Of a stretch of DNA of 15,370 bases, positions 13,088 through 15,370 are shown piece after piece. This DNA is from Pseudomonadota bacterium (GTDB lineage: Bacteria > Desulfobacterota > Desulfobacteria > Desulfobacterales > RPRI01). Every line of letters begins with the position of its first letter. Position 1 is the first letter of the stretch. The notes below the pieces were generated by a model. That model saw only the letters and a program-made list of their open reading frames with translations, had not been told where the DNA came from and searched no databases. Both the position numbers and the translations under genes were made by a program. Location of the stretch: NCBI GenBank assembly GCA_018819005.1, contig JAHJQU010000161.1, positions 1 through 15,370 on the forward strand, in the 5' to 3' direction.

Positions 13088-13651
13088 ATGCTTAATCAGA
13101 AAGAAAATGATAACTTCAACAAAAAACAGATAAAAATCGTTAATCAAGCGGCTGAAATGGCTGAAGAACTTGTCAGTGATTATTACAAGTTATCTTCAAG
13201 TCAATGGCTTCGCCGGAGGTACGATATAAAAACACTGGCCGATCTTTTGCCGGAAGAGATAGTTAGCGGACCATTTGCCCAGATAATCAGATATAAAGCT
13301 CATCTTAAAGATTCCTGTCTCGGCTCATCTGCATATGATTTTTACAAAATTTGCCTGCAAGACAATTCTATTCTTGCCGCTATCCGTGATTTTAAGGCTA
13401 TAAAACTTAGCCCTTTTACACTTTACATAATTACGCACGAACTTATTCACATAGTCAGATTCAGTGAATTTCTCCAGAACTTTAACGCATCCCATGAAGA
13501 AAAATTAGAGGAAGAAACAAGGGTTCACAACAGTACACATGAAATACTCAAATCTGTCAAATTACAAGGGCTTTCAAATGTTCTTAAATTTTACCACAAA
13601 TGGTGCGTCCCTGTTGATGAATTTGATGAATTGCATTTGCAGGGCGCATAG
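13088..13651 (+). CDS. Uncharacterised protein with an HExxH zincin-like motif
   Basis: I do not recognise a named family. The 187-residue product is soluble, with no signal peptide, and mostly helical. It contains YIITHELIHIVRFSEFL (113-129), where H117-E118-x-x-H121 fits the zinc-binding helix of metallopeptidases, preceded by hydrophobic residues as in true zincins. A candidate third ligand lies 20-22 residues on in EEETRVHNSTHEI (141-153): E141-E143 or H147. The N-terminal half has DYYKLSSSQWLRRRYDIKTLADLLP (31-55), a likely conserved segment. Peptidase activity is only a hypothesis. ATG 13088 has no clear Shine-Dalgarno. It is followed, 132 bases on and behind a separate promoter, by the FmdB-type gene. 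Confidence 0.75.
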   Translation: MLNQKENDNFNKKQIKIVNQAAEMAEELVSDYYKLSSSQWLRRRYDIKTLADLLPEEIVSGPFAQIIRYKAHLKDSCLGSSAYDFYKICLQDNSILAAIRDFKAIKLSPFTLYIITHELIHIVRFSEFLQNFNASHEEKLEEETRVHNSTHEILKSVKLQGLSNVLKFYHKWCVPVDEFDELHLQGA

Positions 13652-13677
13652 CCGGTAAACAAAATCGGTTCATTTTC

Positions 13678-13705
13678 TTGACAACCTTGTTATGCTGACT
13701 ATATT
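13678..13705 (+). promoter_or_regulatory. Sigma-70 promoter for the FmdB-type gene
   Basis: TTGACA (13678-13683) and TATATT (13700-13705) are separated by 16 bp, a near-consensus pair, 79 bases before the next start codon. It lies after the stop of the preceding gene, so the zinc-ribbon gene can be expressed on its own. Confidence 0.65.
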
Positions 13706-13783
13706 TAGCAGGACATGTTATATATAAGAAAAAATACTACGCATATATGCAGGTATTTTATGAAATTTGGGAGGGAATAGTTT

Positions 13784-14053
13784 ATGCCCATTTACGAATA
13801 TGAATGCACAAAATGTGGCGAAATTGAAGAAACTATACAAAAATTTTCGGATAAACCGCTTAATAAATGCAGGTTTTGTTCTGGAAAACTGCATAAACTG
13901 ATATCTCATAATAGTTTTCAACTTAAAGGAAGTGGTTGGTATGTAACAGACTATTCAAGCAGATCTCAAAGCAGTTCTACTCCTCCAAAAAAAACCGGGG
14001 AAACATCCGATTCAAATAAATCTGATAAAAGCGCCGATAAAACTTCAGAATAG
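13784..14053 (+). CDS. FmdB-family zinc-ribbon protein
   Basis: An 89-residue protein of the FmdB regulatory-type family. It opens MPIYEYECTKCGEIEE (1-16), the family's diagnostic start, and has two zinc knuckles: Cys8-x2-Cys11 and Cys30-x2-Cys33 (CRFC). GSGWYVTDYSS (residues 50-60) is also typical. The C-terminal third is a low-complexity Ser/Lys/Thr-rich tail, likely disordered. The family was named for a putative regulator of formamidase expression, but its function is not established. GGGAGG precedes the ATG by about 9 bases, and a good promoter lies at 13678-13705. Confidence 0.93.
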   Translation: MPIYEYECTKCGEIEETIQKFSDKPLNKCRFCSGKLHKLISHNSFQLKGSGWYVTDYSSRSQSSSTPPKKTGETSDSNKSDKSADKTSE

Positions 14054-14368
14054 TCTGTTTTTTTAATAATTGATCTCAAAATAATCCGGTGCTTTATTAT
14101 TAAATAATCCAATGCGATAATTTGTTAAAAAATTCCAAAGCATCCCTTTACAAACAGGAATGTGTGATTATAGTTTTCAAAAAAAGATTTGCGTATCTTA
14201 AATCAGACTTATTTAAGCAATTAATATCATTTGTTATCATTTTTGAAGGGGGGTGACTCCGGGCCGGGAGTAGTTAATGCGGTCATTGATAATCCGATTA
14301 TTACGATAGACGATTTCTTTTAAAAATAACCAATTGCAATTCGAAAAACAAAAAGGAGAATCTACACC
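14054..14368 (+). promoter_or_regulatory. Intergenic region and leader of groES-groEL
   Basis: 315 bases with no gene on either strand. The best promoter is TTTACA (14147-14152) and TATAGT (14169-14174), 16 bp apart, implying a leader of about 190 bases. A small GC-rich hairpin, ACTCC/GGAGT at 14256-14271, lies in that leader after a G6 tract. I see neither a CIRCE inverted repeat (TTAGCACTC/GAGTGCTAA) nor a clear sigma-32 promoter, so the control of this groE operon is unexplained. AAAAGGAGA precedes groES. Confidence 0.5.
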
Positions 14369-14656
14369 ATGAAACTTAGACCATTACATGATCGTATTTT
14401 GGTACAGCGTGTTGAAGAAGTAACAACAACAAAGGGGGGAATTATCATTCCTGATACAGCCAAAGAAAAGCCGGCTGAAGGGAAAGTAATAGCTGTAGGA
14501 AACGGTAAGATCAACGAAGACGGCAAAAAAATCCCTCTGGACATTAAAAAGGGAGACAGTATCCTGTTCGGGAAATATTCCGGTACAGAGGTTAAGATCG
14601 AAGGCGATGAATATCTTATCATGAGGGAAGATGACGTGCTTGGAATAATCGAATAA
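14369..14656 (+). CDS. groES: Co-chaperonin GroES
   Basis: The heptameric lid of the GroEL folding chamber, in the cytoplasm. The 95-residue protein matches the family: MKLRPLHDRILVQRVEEVTT (1-20), the mobile loop around TTTKGGIIIPDTAKEKPAEG (19-38), and the end EYLIMREDDVLGIIE (81-95), which contains the conserved (I/L)MREDD(I/V)L motif. The start has AAGGAGA about 10 bases upstream. groEL follows 45 bases later on the same strand, the usual bicistronic order. Confidence 0.97.
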   Translation: MKLRPLHDRILVQRVEEVTTTKGGIIIPDTAKEKPAEGKVIAVGNGKINEDGKKIPLDIKKGDSILFGKYSGTEVKIEGDEYLIMREDDVLGIIE

Positions 14657-14701
14657 TTGTAATTTAATTGCGATAAACATATAAATGGAGGGTAGATCAA
14701 A

Positions 14702-15370
14702 ATGGGTGCTAAAATTATTAAGTACAACATGAAAGCCCGCGAGGCAATGCTAAAGGGCGTGCAAACACTTGCCGATGCAGTAGTTGTAACTCTCGGCCCA
14801 AAAGGAAGAAATGTAGTTATTGACAAATCATGGGGATCACCAACTGTTACCAAAGATGGCGTAACGGTTGCCAAAGAGATCGAACTCGAAGATAAGTTCG
14901 AAAATATGGGCGCACAGATGGTGAAAGAGGTTGCCAGCAAAACAAGCGATATGGCTGGTGATGGAACAACCACCGCCACTGTTCTTGCCAGATGCATTTA
15001 TGAAGAAGGGCAGAAACTTGTAGCCGCCGGCAATAATCCAATGGCAATAAAACGTGGTATTGACAAGGCCGTTGACGTGGCGGTTAAAGAACTCCACAGA
15101 ATGAGCAAACCGACCAAGGATCAGCGCGAAATCGCACAGGTTGGTACAATATCCGCCAACAACGACGAGACTATCGGAAACATTATTGCCGAAGCAATGA
15201 ACAAGGTTGGAAAAGAAGGCGTGATCACTGTTGAAGAAGCCAAAAGCATGGACACTACCCTTGAGGTTGTTGAAGGCATGCAGTTTGATCGCGGCTACCT
15301 TTCTCCGTACTTCGTAACAGATCCTGAAAAAATGACGGTTTCGCTTGATGATGCTTATATTCTCATCAAC
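14702..15370 (+). CDS. groEL: Chaperonin GroEL (N-terminal 223 residues; cut by window edge)
   Basis: The ATP-driven 60-kDa folding chamber. The visible part covers the equatorial and intermediate domains and the start of the apical domain: VTLGPKGRNVVIDKSWGSP (29-47) and the nucleotide-binding MAGDGTTTATVLAR (84-97) with Asp87, the ATPase residue, then AQVGTISANND (about 145-155) and GMQFDRGYLSPYFVT (about 195-209). No stop or frameshift occurs before the edge. GGAGGG lies 9-10 bases before the ATG. The N-terminus MGAKIIKYN is slightly unlike the common MAAKDIKF but within family variation. Second gene of groES-groEL. Confidence 0.97.
   Translation, partial: MGAKIIKYNMKAREAMLKGVQTLADAVVVTLGPKGRNVVIDKSWGSPTVTKDGVTVAKEIELEDKFENMGAQMVKEVASKTSDMAGDGTTTATVLARCIYEEGQKLVAAGNNPMAIKRGIDKAVDVAVKELHRMSKPTKDQREIAQVGTISANNDETIGNIIAEAMNKVGKEGVITVEEAKSMDTTLEVVEGMQFDRGYLSPYFVTDPEKMTVSLDDAYILIN

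Noticed and set aside
14054..14368. CIRCE element upstream of groES
   Set aside because: No TTAGCACTC...GAGTGCTAA-like inverted repeat could be found, even allowing several mismatches.
14362..14997. A 211-codon minus-strand open frame
   Set aside because: It is antisense to groES and groEL, both of which are unmistakable.
1..15370. CRISPR array, prophage or insertion sequence with its own transposase
   Set aside because: No regularly spaced repeats, phage genes, or transposase/integrase frames are visible; the only mobile-looking items are the small non-coding repeats.

Overview
The window looks like a chromosomal segment of an anaerobic, sulfate-reducer-like deltaproteobacterium (Desulfobacterota, perhaps Desulfobacterales). 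This is inferred from gene content: hgcA with an ArsR-type gene, dnaX-ybaB-recR beside tRNA-Ser genes, a DUF1015 protein, hflKC, an FmdB zinc ribbon, and dispersed repeats ending in a GTAAAAAGTC-type terminus. No 16S or other species marker is present.

Layout. (1) 1-1700, minus strand: the left edge cuts hgcA, the corrinoid protein of mercury methylation, with its diagnostic NVWCAAGK cap-helix motif intact. Upstream lies a cysteine-rich ArsR-family repressor gene with a near-perfect 24-bp palindrome over its own promoter. The partner gene hgcB would be expected just left of base 1. (2) 1810-3960: a family-9 glycosyltransferase (+), glutamate racemase murI (-), and a small unknown protein (+) whose stop codon abuts a mobile-looking repeat. 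(3) 4121-7300, minus: a compact replication/repair operon dnaX-ybaB-recR-(YkgJ-type Cys-cluster protein). It is preceded at 7476-7726 by two tRNA-Ser genes (GGA and CGA anticodons). (4) 7989-10373: a DUF1015 protein (+), then a DUF721/DciA-like gene followed by a TrmN6-type methyltransferase gene (-). (5) 10741-12709: hflK-hflC, closed by a strong bidirectional terminator. A 32-residue basic protein of the bS22/AURKAIP1-COX24 type, starting at TTG behind an exceptionally long Shine-Dalgarno, converges on it from the other side. (6) 13088-14053: an unknown protein with an HELIH zincin-like motif and an FmdB zinc-ribbon protein. (7) 14369-15370: groES and the first 223 codons of groEL.

Most of the window is housekeeping: cell wall and envelope, DNA replication and recombination, membrane proteolysis control, and chaperones. 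The most notable locus is arsR-hgcA, which marks the organism as a probable methylmercury producer and suggests thiol-metal-responsive control. A second theme is a set of small non-coding elements. Two 147-bp copies (3962-4108 and 10468-10614) are about 90% identical and have inverted termini. A 125-bp element (5130-5254) has similar ends but an unrelated, palindromic interior and sits inside the dnaX-recR operon.
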